DNA of 64,000 bases. It comes from Flavimaribacter sp024343425. Lineage in GTDB: Bacteria; Pseudomonadota; Alphaproteobacteria; Rhizobiales; Rhizobiaceae. Positions 8,292 through 16,964 of this stretch are shown here, one piece after another. The stretch spans positions 3,286,001 through 3,350,000 of the forward strand of contig OZ245773.1 of assembly GCA_965227645.1 (NCBI GenBank), read 5' to 3'. How positions within the stretch are numbered: the stretch's first letter is position 1; the number at the start of each line of letters is the position of its first letter. Under the pieces are notes generated by a model. The model was given only the letters and a program-made list of their open reading frames with translations, had not been told where the DNA came from and made no database searches. The position numbers were made by a program, and so were the translations under genes.

Positions 8292-9143
8292 CTATCGTCC
8301 AAGGCCACCGACGAAAAGTTCTTCCCTGACCAGCCTTTCCGACAGCGCGAAGAGCACGATGCCGGGAAGAGACGCGACGAGCGCGATGCCTGCAGCCGAA
8401 GCGTCGAGGCTGCCTCCGGATATCTTGGAGAAAAGAAGCGTCGGCAGCGTCACGATCCGCCCCTGCCCCAGAAAGAAGGTCAACAGGAAGACGTTGGACG
8501 ACACGAGAAACGTGAACAGCGCTCCCGCCACGACCCCGGGCATGAGCATTGGTAGCGTTACGCGCAGCAGGATCCGCACTCGACCGGCTCCGAGAATGGC
8601 CGCCTGTTCCTCGTAGTCTGGCGCAAGCCCCAGATAGACGGACGTCAGCATGCGAACCATGTAGGGAATGGTCGGAATGAGATGCGCGATGATGACGCCT
8701 GTGTAGCTGCCCGCCAGACCAAGACGAATGTAGATCATGAGCAACGCCATTCCGATGACGGCTTCCGGCACGATCAGCGGCATCGACAACAGTAATTCGA
8801 ATGCCCGTTTGCCCCTGAAACGGTCGCGTGCAAGAGCCCGCGCAGCCGGAAGGCAGATCAGAAGACACAGAAGCGTCGCCGCAAAGCCGATGAACAGGGT
8901 GTTGATCGTCGCGATCCCGACCTGCGAGTAAGGAGAAAGGACGTAGTCCCAGGCGAGCGGAACTGGCGAATCCGTTCTGCGCTCCAGCCACCAGGTTGAA
9001 GGCAGCAGATCCGGCCATGCCCAGCGAAACGCAAAACTCTGGATGACAAGCGGCAGGAACGGGCCGAGGACGAACGCCACCACGGCCACAATGTAGAAGC
9101 GCTGGAATACCGACAGCTTCATTTGTCTCGACGCGGTATGCAT
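8292..9143 (-). CDS. ABC importer permease, second subunit (YnjC/PotC-like)
   Basis: 283 aa with about six hydrophobic spans and the cytoplasmic EAA loop EEQAAILGAGRVRILLRVTLP that contacts the ATPase. The first span FYIVAVVAFVLGPFLPLVIQS follows a short basic N-terminus. It starts 2 bases after the stop of the first permease and forms a heterodimeric channel with it. Start at ATG 9143 was preferred over an upstream in-frame extension that overlaps the preceding gene by more than 60 bases. In E. coli the equivalent YnjC carries both permease halves in one chain; here they are separate proteins. Confidence 0.85.
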   Translation of the reverse strand: MHTASRQMKLSVFQRFYIVAVVAFVLGPFLPLVIQSFAFRWAWPDLLPSTWWLERRTDSPVPLAWDYVLSPYSQVGIATINTLFIGFAATLLCLLICLPAARALARDRFRGKRAFELLLSMPLIVPEAVIGMALLMIYIRLGLAGSYTGVIIAHLIPTIPYMVRMLTSVYLGLAPDYEEQAAILGAGRVRILLRVTLPMLMPGVVAGALFTFLVSSNVFLLTFFLGQGRIVTLPTLLFSKISGGSLDASAAGIALVASLPGIVLFALSERLVREELFVGGLGR

Positions 9144-9145
9144 GA

Positions 9146-10030
9146 TCAGCCTCTGCCGATGCGCCGTTCGAAGCGGCGATAGGACCACAGATAGACTAGA
9201 AGGATGCACCCGGAGAGCAAACCGATCGAAACAACTGCCGCCATGCCCTGCAGTTGCAGGGCGTAATCGGCGTCATTGAAGTAGCGCCATGCGATCACCG
9301 GAAGCGTGTCGGGATAACCGCCGCCGAGAATGAAAGGCGCTTCGAAAGCGCCGATGTTGAAGGAAAAACAGATAAGCACCGCAGTGACGACGCCTGGCGC
9401 AATCTGAGGCAGGGTTACCCGGAAGAAGATTGTCAGCGGTCCGGCGCCCAGGAGCGACGCTGCTTCCTGTGTCCGCTGACCGATCCCCACCAGCACCGCC
9501 GCGACCGCCAACGTCATGAAGGGAAGCTGTTTCCATACATAGACAGCGATCACGCCCCAACCGTAATGCGTCTTGAGAATCGACGGAAACCCGGACGGAT
9601 CATTGATCCAGCCGGCGAAGGCGGCGAGCCTCGACAACATGCCGCCATTTCCGAGCATCAGGATGGCGAGAGCGATGCCAACGGCGTAAGGAATCACCAG
9701 CGGAAGCTTGTAGACGAATTTCACGAAGCGGCGCCCCTTGAAGCTCTTCATCAAAGCAAGGCTGAGGATGAGTGCGAGGACCAGCGCCAAGACGGTCGAG
9801 GCGACGGCATAATAGAGCGTGAACCCAAGCGAAATCCAGAAAGCCTCGCCGCCCCAAAGCCGGGCAAAGTATGAAAAATCGGGAAAAGTGTTGATCCCGA
9901 ACCAGGGCGCGAAGCCAAGGCTCTGCAGAACAGCCAGAACAACCGCGCCGCCAAACAGGCCCCCAAGAACCAGAGCGACCGGCGCCAGTTCGAGAATGAC
10001 AATCAGCCGCGACCGATCGCCTTGCATCAT
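9146..10030 (-). CDS. ABC importer permease, first subunit (YnjC/PotB-like)
   Basis: 294 aa, hydrophobic, about six spans, with the EAA motif QEAASLLGAGPLTIFFRVTLP near residue 190. The N-terminal segment LIVILELAPVALVLGGLFGG is the first span. The start codon overlaps the stop of the solute-binding protein gene by 4 bases (ATGA), so stoichiometric expression with the importer is expected. It belongs to the spermidine/putrescine-type permease branch in fold, but the binding protein suggests a YnjBCD rather than a polyamine system. Confidence 0.85.
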   Translation of the reverse strand: MMQGDRSRLIVILELAPVALVLGGLFGGAVVLAVLQSLGFAPWFGINTFPDFSYFARLWGGEAFWISLGFTLYYAVASTVLALVLALILSLALMKSFKGRRFVKFVYKLPLVIPYAVGIALAILMLGNGGMLSRLAAFAGWINDPSGFPSILKTHYGWGVIAVYVWKQLPFMTLAVAAVLVGIGQRTQEAASLLGAGPLTIFFRVTLPQIAPGVVTAVLICFSFNIGAFEAPFILGGGYPDTLPVIAWRYFNDADYALQLQGMAAVVSIGLLSGCILLVYLWSYRRFERRIGRG

Positions 10031-11391
10031 TCAGGCGTGGATTTGCCGACAGCGTCCGCCACAATATCAGCGATCGGCTTGTCGGATCCGCGTTCGATAT
10101 ATTCGAGCCAGGTCGCCTCGATGATGTCGACAAGGCTGGCGTTCGTGTCGGCGACGGCGTTGGCGTCCAGGTCCTCGCTCGTGACGCCGTAGTGGCTTGG
10201 CGCAGCGATCTTGACGAGTTCACGGTCGTTGGCGGACAGTTGCATGGGATCTATTCCAACCGGATAGCCGACCGTCTTCAGCTTCGACGCCTGGGCGTCC
10301 ACAGAGGACATGTAGTCGGCAAAAACAAGCGCGCTGGCGGGGTTCGGGCTGTTCAAAGGAATCGCCAGGTAGTTCTTGTTCTTGATCATCAGTTTTTCCG
10401 GAAAGATGAACTCCTGGGCGGCTTCCGGGTAGCGGCCGGTAATGAGACCGCTATTGACCGCATAGATCCCGAACTTGCAGTTGAAATAGACTTCCGCGTT
10501 GAGGAACATGCTGTCGAGAGCAGCAGTGTCCTCAGGGTAACGCGGCTTGCCGCCGTCGGCCGTCGCCAGCAGCGGTTCGATCGATTTCAGATAATCCAGT
10601 CCAGGAGCGATCAGACGCGCAAGCTCTTCAGCGCCAAGTTCATCGACCGATTTCTGGAACGGCTCCGCGCCGTTTCCATCGGGATTGTGCGCATAAATTG
10701 CTTCCTGCACGAAGGTGTTGCCGACATAATGGGGCGGCTTCACATAGGTAAACTTGCCGGGATTGTCCTCCAGATAGGCCTTGAGATCGGCGAATGTCGA
10801 TGGCGCATCCGCCGCCTGAACGTACTGACCATTCACGGCGCACACATATTGTTCGCCTGACCACGGCACCTCCCTTCCCTTCGTCTCCGTTCCGAAATCG
10901 CGGAGATTGGGGCTTGAGAGCGGGCTGGCAGTATCCCAAACGAAATTCTTCGAGTTGGGCAGCGCCTCGGCGAAACTTCCCCACAAAGCGTCCTGCTGGG
11001 AGAGCGTGAAGAAATTCTCGCCGTTCAACCAGATCACGTCGACGCTGCCCTCGCCTTCGGCCTTGCCTGCGGCGAGCTCGGTCACCACAAGATCCACCGC
11101 GTCCTTGGTCGCGGCGATGCGCACGGGGTTGAGCTTGACGCCGCGTTCCGCCATGGCCGGCCGAACCACGCTGTCGATCCAAACGTTGAGTGTGTCGTCA
11201 CCGCCCCAATAGTAGAAATTCAGCTCTTTCTCGCCTTTGGCCCGGGCCTCGACTTTGTCCCACGCGATTGCGCCCGCCAGAAAATCCTGACGGAAGGATG
11301 CGGCCGGATCCGCCGCGCGCGCAATCGGCGTCGCTCCTGCAAGACCAATGGAAGCGGCAAGAAGCGCGGCAACCGCGCGAGACTTTGTCAT
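10027..11391 (-). CDS. Periplasmic solute-binding protein, YnjB family
   Basis: 454 aa with a type I signal peptide (MTKSRAVAALLAAS start, cleavage after PIARA near residue 28). The segment LNFYYWGGDDTLNVWIDSVV followed by GSVDVIWLNGENF matches the conserved region I recall for E. coli YnjB, whose natural ligand is uncertain (annotated as putative thiamine-like or unknown). The start is ATG 11391: AAAGGAG lies about 7 bases upstream and the codon overlaps the ATPase stop by 4 bases. Ligand specificity cannot be read; the operon context (PLP sulfhydrylase, hydrolase) is the only hint. Confidence 0.85.
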   Translation of the reverse strand: MTKSRAVAALLAASIGLAGATPIARAADPAASFRQDFLAGAIAWDKVEARAKGEKELNFYYWGGDDTLNVWIDSVVRPAMAERGVKLNPVRIAATKDAVDLVVTELAAGKAEGEGSVDVIWLNGENFFTLSQQDALWGSFAEALPNSKNFVWDTASPLSSPNLRDFGTETKGREVPWSGEQYVCAVNGQYVQAADAPSTFADLKAYLEDNPGKFTYVKPPHYVGNTFVQEAIYAHNPDGNGAEPFQKSVDELGAEELARLIAPGLDYLKSIEPLLATADGGKPRYPEDTAALDSMFLNAEVYFNCKFGIYAVNSGLITGRYPEAAQEFIFPEKLMIKNKNYLAIPLNSPNPASALVFADYMSSVDAQASKLKTVGYPVGIDPMQLSANDRELVKIAAPSHYGVTSEDLDANAVADTNASLVDIIEATWLEYIERGSDKPIADIVADAVGKSTPE

Positions 11392-12485
11392 TCTATAATC
11401 TCCTTTACAGGGCGGAACGCACTCGCGCCGCCGCGCTCGGACGGAAACAGCCACAGATGCCGGGCTGGAACCGACAGGTGAAGCGCGGCTCCCGGCTCAA
11501 GCCGACGCGTCGAATGCTCCTCGACGGTAAATTGCATGTCTCCGGCCTCCACGACATAAGAAACCGTGGCGCCGTGAAAATCCACTCGGCTGACGACAAC
11601 CGGCAGCAGATTGGACTGGTCCGGATGATCGGAAGGTAAAAGAGCGAGCGCCTCGTCCCGTATCATGGCGGTGACGCGTTTTCCGGGTTCGACAGCGATG
11701 TCCCTGGAAAGCTCGAGCTCACCCCAGGGCATGACCAGTCGTCCTTCGGGACTAATGGTTCCGGCGAATATGTTGGTGGCCTTCAGGAAACGCGCCACTT
11801 CGGTATCCGCCGGCCTGTGATACACGGCGTCCGGCGTATCGAACTGTCGCAGTTTGCCCTCAAGCAGGATCGCCACGCGGTCGGCGATCTCCATGGCTTC
11901 GTCCTGGTCATGCGTCACGAAAACGGTGGTGATGCGATAGCGTTGCTGCAAGGTTCTGACGAACCGGCGCATATCGATACGCAAGGTCGTGTCGAGGCTG
12001 GCGAAAGGCTCATCCATCAGGAGGATGCGCGGTTCGGTGACCAGTGTTCTGGCGATAGCGACCCGCTGCATCTGGCCGCCGGAAAGCTGAGCGGGAAACC
12101 GGTCGCGAAACGAATCGAGTTGGACGATCTGGAGGATCTCGCGCACCCTCTTTTCGATGTCTTCCCGCGCCAGTTTTCGCGCTTTTAGACCGAATGCGAT
12201 GTTGTCCGCCACGCTCATATGCGGAAACAGGGCGTAGTGCTGCGAAACCATGCCGACGCCGCGCTTCCTTACAGCGACGTCCGCCATGTCGCGGCCATCA
12301 AAGCGAATGGTTCCGGAACCCGGGGCATCAAGCCCGGCGATAAGCCTGAGCAACGTCGTTTTACCACAACCGGAGGGGCCGAGCAGCGCAACCAGTTCAC
12401 CGGATCCGACGTCCAGTTTGATGTGATCCAGCGCCGTGAAAGCGCCGAAACGCTTGCTGACGGCTTCCAGTCCAAGAGCGCTCAC
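11388..12485 (-). CDS. ABC importer ATPase (PotA/YnjD-like)
   Basis: 365 aa from a GTG start. All ABC motifs are present: Walker A GPSGCGKTT, Q-loop VSQHYALFPH, signature LSGGQMQR, Walker B ILLMDEPFASLD, H-loop FVTHDQDE. A C-terminal TOBE-like regulatory domain (about residues 240-365) is typical of MalK/PotA-type ATPases. First gene of the six-gene leftward operon ATPase, binding protein, permease, permease, PLP enzyme, hydrolase. GTG 12485 gives the usual N-terminus VSALGLEAVSKRFG; the frame can extend ten codons further to a TTG, which is less likely. Confidence 0.9.
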   Translation of the reverse strand: MSALGLEAVSKRFGAFTALDHIKLDVGSGELVALLGPSGCGKTTLLRLIAGLDAPGSGTIRFDGRDMADVAVRKRGVGMVSQHYALFPHMSVADNIAFGLKARKLAREDIEKRVREILQIVQLDSFRDRFPAQLSGGQMQRVAIARTLVTEPRILLMDEPFASLDTTLRIDMRRFVRTLQQRYRITTVFVTHDQDEAMEIADRVAILLEGKLRQFDTPDAVYHRPADTEVARFLKATNIFAGTISPEGRLVMPWGELELSRDIAVEPGKRVTAMIRDEALALLPSDHPDQSNLLPVVVSRVDFHGATVSYVVEAGDMQFTVEEHSTRRLEPGAALHLSVPARHLWLFPSERGGASAFRPVKEIIE

Positions 12486-12695
12486 GATGCAGTCCAAACG
12501 ACGGCGCAAGGCCAATTTTGAGGCAACCTTTTTCCAGTCACTGTCGTGTCTAACTGTCTCAAAAACCCGCGCTCCGGAATTCTCGGGTTCGGCGGAAATA
12601 CTGCTGCTATTACCGCCAAACTGTCCGTTTCACGGCTATATTATTGATTCTGTCGCGCAAAACCACTCACATTGCGCGCTCGAATTCGTGAGCGG

Positions 12696-13613
12696 CTATC
12701 GGCCACGGATGCGTGGATCAAGGGCGTCACGGAAACCGTCGCCGATATAATTGACGCTGAGCACCGTGAGCGAAATGGCGAGTCCGGGCCAGATCACGCG
12801 TTCGGGATATTGTTGCAGATAATCGGTCGCGTCGTAGAGAAGCCGGCCCCAGGTCGGGAAGTCCGAGGGAAATCCGAGACCAAGGAAGGAAAGCGCGGAT
12901 TCGGTAATGATCGCGTTGGCGATGCCAAGCGTCGCGGAAACCGTGATGGGCGAAAGCACGTTTGGAAGAATATGGCGCAGGATCATGCGAAACGGCGATG
13001 TGCCGATCGATTTGGACGCGATCACGAACTCGCGTTCCTTCAATGCAAGCACGTCCCCGCGCACGATGCGCGCGGTCTGCATCCATGATGTAATGCCGAT
13101 CACGAACACGATCAGGAAGAATATCCCTGTCTCCGGGCCAAAGGCCGCTCGCAGCGTGTCCCTGAACAGCATGATGATGACCAGCAGCAGCGGCAGGAGC
13201 GGCAGCGCCAGGAACAAATCCGTCAGACGCATGAGCGGGCCGTCCAGCATGTGAAAATAACCCGAAAGCACCCCGATCAAGGCCCCGACCACCAAGGCCA
13301 GGAGCATGGCGGAAATCCCGACGGCGAGCGACACCTGCCCGCCAGCGAGCAACCGGGCGAGCGTATCGCGGCCGAGCTGGTCGGTGCCCATCGGATGGCT
13401 CCAGCTCGGACCCTGGCTGCGTGCGCGAATGTCGATGTACTGAGGATCTATCGACCAGAGATAGGGCCCGACGAAGACTGCAAGCAGAATGAAGATGAAA
13501 AACGCCATTCCCAGCATGGCGCCGCGATGGCGGCGAAACTGATCCCAGACATCGAGCCACTGGGAACGCGGCTTTGTCGTGTCCACGAGGGTCGAATGGA
13601 CGGCCTCAGTCAT
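12696..13613 (-). CDS. Peptide-type ABC permease, DppC/OppC-like
   Basis: 305 aa. It has the N-terminal OppC pattern (short cytoplasmic tail, FRRHRGAMLGMAFFIFI span), the periplasmic HPMGTDQLGRDTLARLL motif that defines DppC/OppC, and a C-terminal end GDGFRDALDPRIRGR as in the family. Start at ATG 13613 is preceded by AAGGA and overlaps the DppB-like gene by 8 bases. It partners with the upstream permease. No ATPase gene follows: the next gene leftward is the unrelated YnjD-type operon, so the ATPases must be supplied from elsewhere or the system is incomplete. Confidence 0.88.
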   Translation of the reverse strand: MTEAVHSTLVDTTKPRSQWLDVWDQFRRHRGAMLGMAFFIFILLAVFVGPYLWSIDPQYIDIRARSQGPSWSHPMGTDQLGRDTLARLLAGGQVSLAVGISAMLLALVVGALIGVLSGYFHMLDGPLMRLTDLFLALPLLPLLLVIIMLFRDTLRAAFGPETGIFFLIVFVIGITSWMQTARIVRGDVLALKEREFVIASKSIGTSPFRMILRHILPNVLSPITVSATLGIANAIITESALSFLGLGFPSDFPTWGRLLYDATDYLQQYPERVIWPGLAISLTVLSVNYIGDGFRDALDPRIRGR

Positions 13614-14610
13614 AACGAATCCTTGGATCGAGAAGTCCGTAGAGCACATCGGCTATCAGATTGAAGAAGACGATGAGCGCCGCGAAGATGAAGGTCAGGG
13701 TCTGGACCGTCGGCACGTCGCCGCCCTGAATGGCGATGATGAGCAACTGTCCGAGACCATTCACCTTGAAGATCTGCTCGGTGATGATGGCGCCGCCAAA
13801 GATCTGCGGCACACCGAGGGCAATGACAGTCACCACCGGGATCAGCGAGTTCCGCAGGACATGGATCAGCACCACGCTACGCTCGCGCACGCCCTTGGCG
13901 CGCGCCGTGCGAACATAATCCTGATTGAGGTTGTCGAGCGCGGAGGCCCGCATGAAACGGCTGATCTGCGCAGCGTTATAGAGGGCGAGCACACAGACCG
14001 GCATGATCATCTGCCGGACCTGGAACAGGAAACTGTCCCAGTCCGTCACCTTGTGCGTCGTGTCGTATATCGACGGAAACCAGCCAAGCCAGACCGAAAA
14101 GACGACAATCGCCAGAACGCCGGTGAAGAATGTCGGCACCGAAAACCCGATCATCGAAACGAGCGTTCCGATCTGGTCGAACCAGCTGTACTGGCGATAG
14201 GCGGAATAGATGCCGATCGGCAGAGCGATAATTACGCCGACAACGTAGGACATCCCGACGACCCACAAAGTCTGCGGTAGACGCTGCACGATCAGGTCCA
14301 CGACCGGCGAGCGTGTCTGCCAGCTCAACACCCGAAGACGGTCGCCCTGTTCGAGACCCAGCCAGCTTTCGATGACGTTCAGCGGCTCGTTGATGAAGAA
14401 CTGCTTCAACCACAGCAGAAACCGGATATGGACCGGCTCGTTGAAGCCCAGAGACTCACGAATCTTTTCGCGGACTTCCGGCGGAATGGTCAGAGGCAGA
14501 TTTGCCGTGGGATCGCTCGGAGCCAGATCCAGCAAGAGGAAAATGATAAGGCTGATGACCAGCAGGGTCGGGATTGCAAGGAGCAATCTTCTTATCGTGT
14601 AGTGAAACAT
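13606..14610 (-). CDS. Peptide-type ABC permease, DppB/OppB-like
   Basis: 334 aa. The N-terminus YTIRRLLLAIPTLLVISLIIF, the signature region YVRTARAKGVRERSVVLIHVLRNSLIP, and the end LIADVLYGLLDPRIRYD are all diagnostic for DppB/OppB permeases. The large periplasmic insert (about residues 30-100) is present. It starts 60 bases after the binding-protein stop, with a GC-rich stem-loop between them, and overlaps the DppC-like gene by 8 bases. It imports a peptide, or another solute such as an opine or oligosaccharide, as this family often does. Confidence 0.88.
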   Translation of the reverse strand: MFHYTIRRLLLAIPTLLVISLIIFLLLDLAPSDPTANLPLTIPPEVREKIRESLGFNEPVHIRFLLWLKQFFINEPLNVIESWLGLEQGDRLRVLSWQTRSPVVDLIVQRLPQTLWVVGMSYVVGVIIALPIGIYSAYRQYSWFDQIGTLVSMIGFSVPTFFTGVLAIVVFSVWLGWFPSIYDTTHKVTDWDSFLFQVRQMIMPVCVLALYNAAQISRFMRASALDNLNQDYVRTARAKGVRERSVVLIHVLRNSLIPVVTVIALGVPQIFGGAIITEQIFKVNGLGQLLIIAIQGGDVPTVQTLTFIFAALIVFFNLIADVLYGLLDPRIRYD

Positions 14611-14637
14611 TGCGTCGGCATCTCGCGCCTGCAGGAG

Positions 14638-14663
14638 GGCCGCCCCGGGTTTCCGGGACGGCC
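14638..14663 (-). promoter_or_regulatory. Intercistronic stem-loop after the binding-protein gene
   Basis: Two 11-base arms (GGCCGCCCCGG and CCGGGACGGCC) with one mismatch and a 4-base loop begin 7 bases after the binding-protein stop codon. No T-run follows on the transcribed strand, so mRNA stabilisation or partial termination, giving more binding protein than permease, is more likely than full termination. Confidence 0.6.
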
Positions 14664-14670
14664 ATTTTGG

Positions 14671-16368
14671 TTACTTGACGCGATACCAGTCCGCGACGTT
14701 CCACAGTTCGGAGTCCCAGACGTTCAGGACAACGCCGCCGAGCGTGTTGGATTTCGCCGAAACACGACCGCGATCGACGAGAGGAATGAGGACATATTCC
14801 TGCATCAGCATGTCGTTCATCGCCTTGGCGAGCTTGGCGCGTTCTTCAAGCGCGCCGGTCTTCGCCATTTCGGCGACAAGGGCGTCGTACTCTTCGCTGC
14901 AATAGCGCGGCATGTTGTTGCCCTGCCACTGTGTTTCGGGCCGCGGCGCCTGCTTGCACTCCCAGTTCGCCATGTAGGATTCCGGATCGGTGCCGTCGAA
15001 GTTGTTGGCGAACATTTCGAGATCCGCGTAGAGCTTCTGGAAGGTGTCGGGGCTTGCCGGGTCGCCTCCGAAGAAGACCGACGCGTCGATGTTGCGCAGT
15101 TCCGTTTCCACACCGATTTCCGACCACCACTGCTTGATCAGCGCCTGGAAGTCCTGGCGCACCGCGTTGGTCGAGGTTTGATAGAGAATTGAAAGGCGCT
15201 TGCCGTCTTTCTCGCGCACGCCGTCGGAGCCGACTGTCCAGCCAGCCTCGTCGAGCAGTTTCCTGGCGCCTTCGATATCCTGGACCAGACAGCCGTCATT
15301 GGCCGTCGACTTGTAGATTTCCGGCGCGGGCAGCACGTTGCAGGTCGGACGACCGGCGCTGCCATAACCGATTTCGACCAGCAGTTCACGGTCGATCGCC
15401 ATTGAAAGCGCCTGTCGCACGGCCTTTTCCGTCAGGAAAGGATGCGGGTGCTTGGCTGTCGAACGCTCGGCGCCAAGCGCCGGATCCGGGTCGGTGAGGT
15501 TGACTTCGATACGCTCAACGAGTGTTCCGAAAGCCGATACGGTCTCTCCCTTGCCTGCGGCGGCCATATTCGCGATCACGTCCGGTGCGAGCTGCAGGTT
15601 CCAGGCATAGTCGAATTCACCCGTTTCGAGAACGGAACGGCCGGCCGCCATGGCGTCGCCGCCGCCCTTGAGGGTCGCCGTTGCGAAAGCAGGCTTGCTT
15701 GCGTCGCGGTAGTTTGGATTGGCTTCCAAGGAGATCACGTCGTTGGGACGGAAATCGGTCACGCGGAACGGTCCGGTGCCGATCGGGCCGAAATTGGCGT
15801 CGGTGCATTCCGGAGCCTTGGCGCCGAGACAATCGGCAAACTGCGCCGCCTGAAGAATCGGGGACTGTGCGCCAACAAACGGGCCGTAGGGGAACGGTTT
15901 GGCCACGCCAAAAGTGACCTTGACGGTGCGATCGTCCAGCGCCTCGATTGAAGTGACGTCGTTGTACTTTTCACTCTGCGCGCACCCGCCTGCCGGATCC
16001 GTGCAGTATTTCCAGGAGAAAATGATGTCCTCGGACGTTACGGGCGTGCCATCCGCCCACAAGAGGCCTTCCTTGAGCTTCCAGGTGATCGTGGTGAGAT
16101 CTTCCGAAACGCCGCCGTTTCCGACGGTCGGAATGCTCTCGGCAAGCCACGGGACCATGTCGCCTGCTTCGTTGTAGCGGGCAAGCGGCTCCAGCACCAG
16201 AGAGGCGGCTTCAAGATCCTTCGTGCCGCCCGACAGATAGGGGTTCATGGTCGATGGCGCCTGCCAGTAGATGATGTTGACATGGCCGTCGGACCCCCTT
16301 TCGGCCAGCGCGGCGGGAGCCGAGGCCAATACGGCGAGCGCTCCCAGTAAACACGTGCTTTTCCTCAT
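14671..16368 (-). CDS. Periplasmic peptide-type solute-binding protein (SBP family 5)
   Basis: 565 aa with a signal peptide (MRKSTCLLGALAVLASAP, cleavage after AALA near residue 23). The mature protein has the family 5 features: IIYWQAPSTMNPYLSGG at the start, the lid motif LTTITWKLKEGLLWADGTPVT, GTGPFRVTDF, and AVRQALSMAIDRELLVEIGYG. Several Cys residues (for example in CTDPAGGCAQ and ADCLGAKAPEC) suggest disulfides. ATG 16368 was chosen over a GTG six bases upstream. First intact gene of the importer operon. Ligand is unknown; a two-permease system with no adjacent ATPases. Confidence 0.87.
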   Translation of the reverse strand: MRKSTCLLGALAVLASAPAALAERGSDGHVNIIYWQAPSTMNPYLSGGTKDLEAASLVLEPLARYNEAGDMVPWLAESIPTVGNGGVSEDLTTITWKLKEGLLWADGTPVTSEDIIFSWKYCTDPAGGCAQSEKYNDVTSIEALDDRTVKVTFGVAKPFPYGPFVGAQSPILQAAQFADCLGAKAPECTDANFGPIGTGPFRVTDFRPNDVISLEANPNYRDASKPAFATATLKGGGDAMAAGRSVLETGEFDYAWNLQLAPDVIANMAAAGKGETVSAFGTLVERIEVNLTDPDPALGAERSTAKHPHPFLTEKAVRQALSMAIDRELLVEIGYGSAGRPTCNVLPAPEIYKSTANDGCLVQDIEGARKLLDEAGWTVGSDGVREKDGKRLSILYQTSTNAVRQDFQALIKQWWSEIGVETELRNIDASVFFGGDPASPDTFQKLYADLEMFANNFDGTDPESYMANWECKQAPRPETQWQGNNMPRYCSEEYDALVAEMAKTGALEERAKLAKAMNDMLMQEYVLIPLVDRGRVSAKSNTLGGVVLNVWDSELWNVADWYRVK

Positions 16369-16383
16369 TCTCACTCTCGTTCG

Positions 16384-16740
16384 TTAGTGTTGGTTTCGAC
16401 TGCTGCTGGTTGAAACCGCGGCGTTCCCGAATGCGCGTCTGTGACGCGCAATGAACCCGACAGCTTCGATCTTCCGGGTTTTCAGTTCAGATTGTCCGGT
16501 CGATGTACTCCGTGCGCGAAAAGCACACTGGAATGGAGAATTGCTCGGGAACCAATTGTGCGACAGCGCGTCGCCTGCAGGATGAAATGAAAATGCAACC
16601 GTTCGCGGCGAGGCGTAAAGCGGCGCATCGGGTTGACTGATCAAACGTTCGGATTTGAGGTCGCGCGTCGCCTGCTGCAGCGCCTGAAAGACAGCCTTCA
16701 GGTTCCTGACATCAAGGACCGACACATCAGTATCGCTCAT
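16384..16740 (-). pseudogene. Possible remnant of a peptide-transporter ATPase N-terminus, or a spurious 118-codon frame
   Basis: The frame begins MSDTDVSVLDVRNLKAVFQ, which looks like the first beta strand of a DppD/OppD ATPase (typically VLxVRNLxVxF), then continues with sequence showing no Walker A, signature or Walker B motif. It lies directly upstream of a DppABC-like operon that lacks ATPase genes. I read it as a possible truncated ATPase gene, but the match covers only about 15 residues and chance cannot be excluded. It ends 15 bases before the binding-protein start, so this stretch probably also holds the operon leader. Confidence 0.3.
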
Positions 16741-16964
16741 AAAGTATCACCCAGTTCCCCGAGGGCGTCGATTATTGTTTTTGTCGACGTTCATCCCTCT
16801 GGGCGGGCACTATGACAAGTTGATTTCATAAATGCAAACACAAGTATCGAGGATTCGAAGTTCCGGCATTTTTCAAAATCATCCCGACAAAGGAACTACA
16901 GAACAGGGATAGTGTTTTTGAAGCAATATCAACAACAAGAGCCCGGCCGGATTCGTATTTCCGA

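Noticed and set aside
6946..9018. 690-residue fusion of the PLP enzyme with an upstream domain
   Set aside because: The extra N-terminal 256 codons are an alternative frame of the permease gene; a strong ribosome site marks the real start at 8250.
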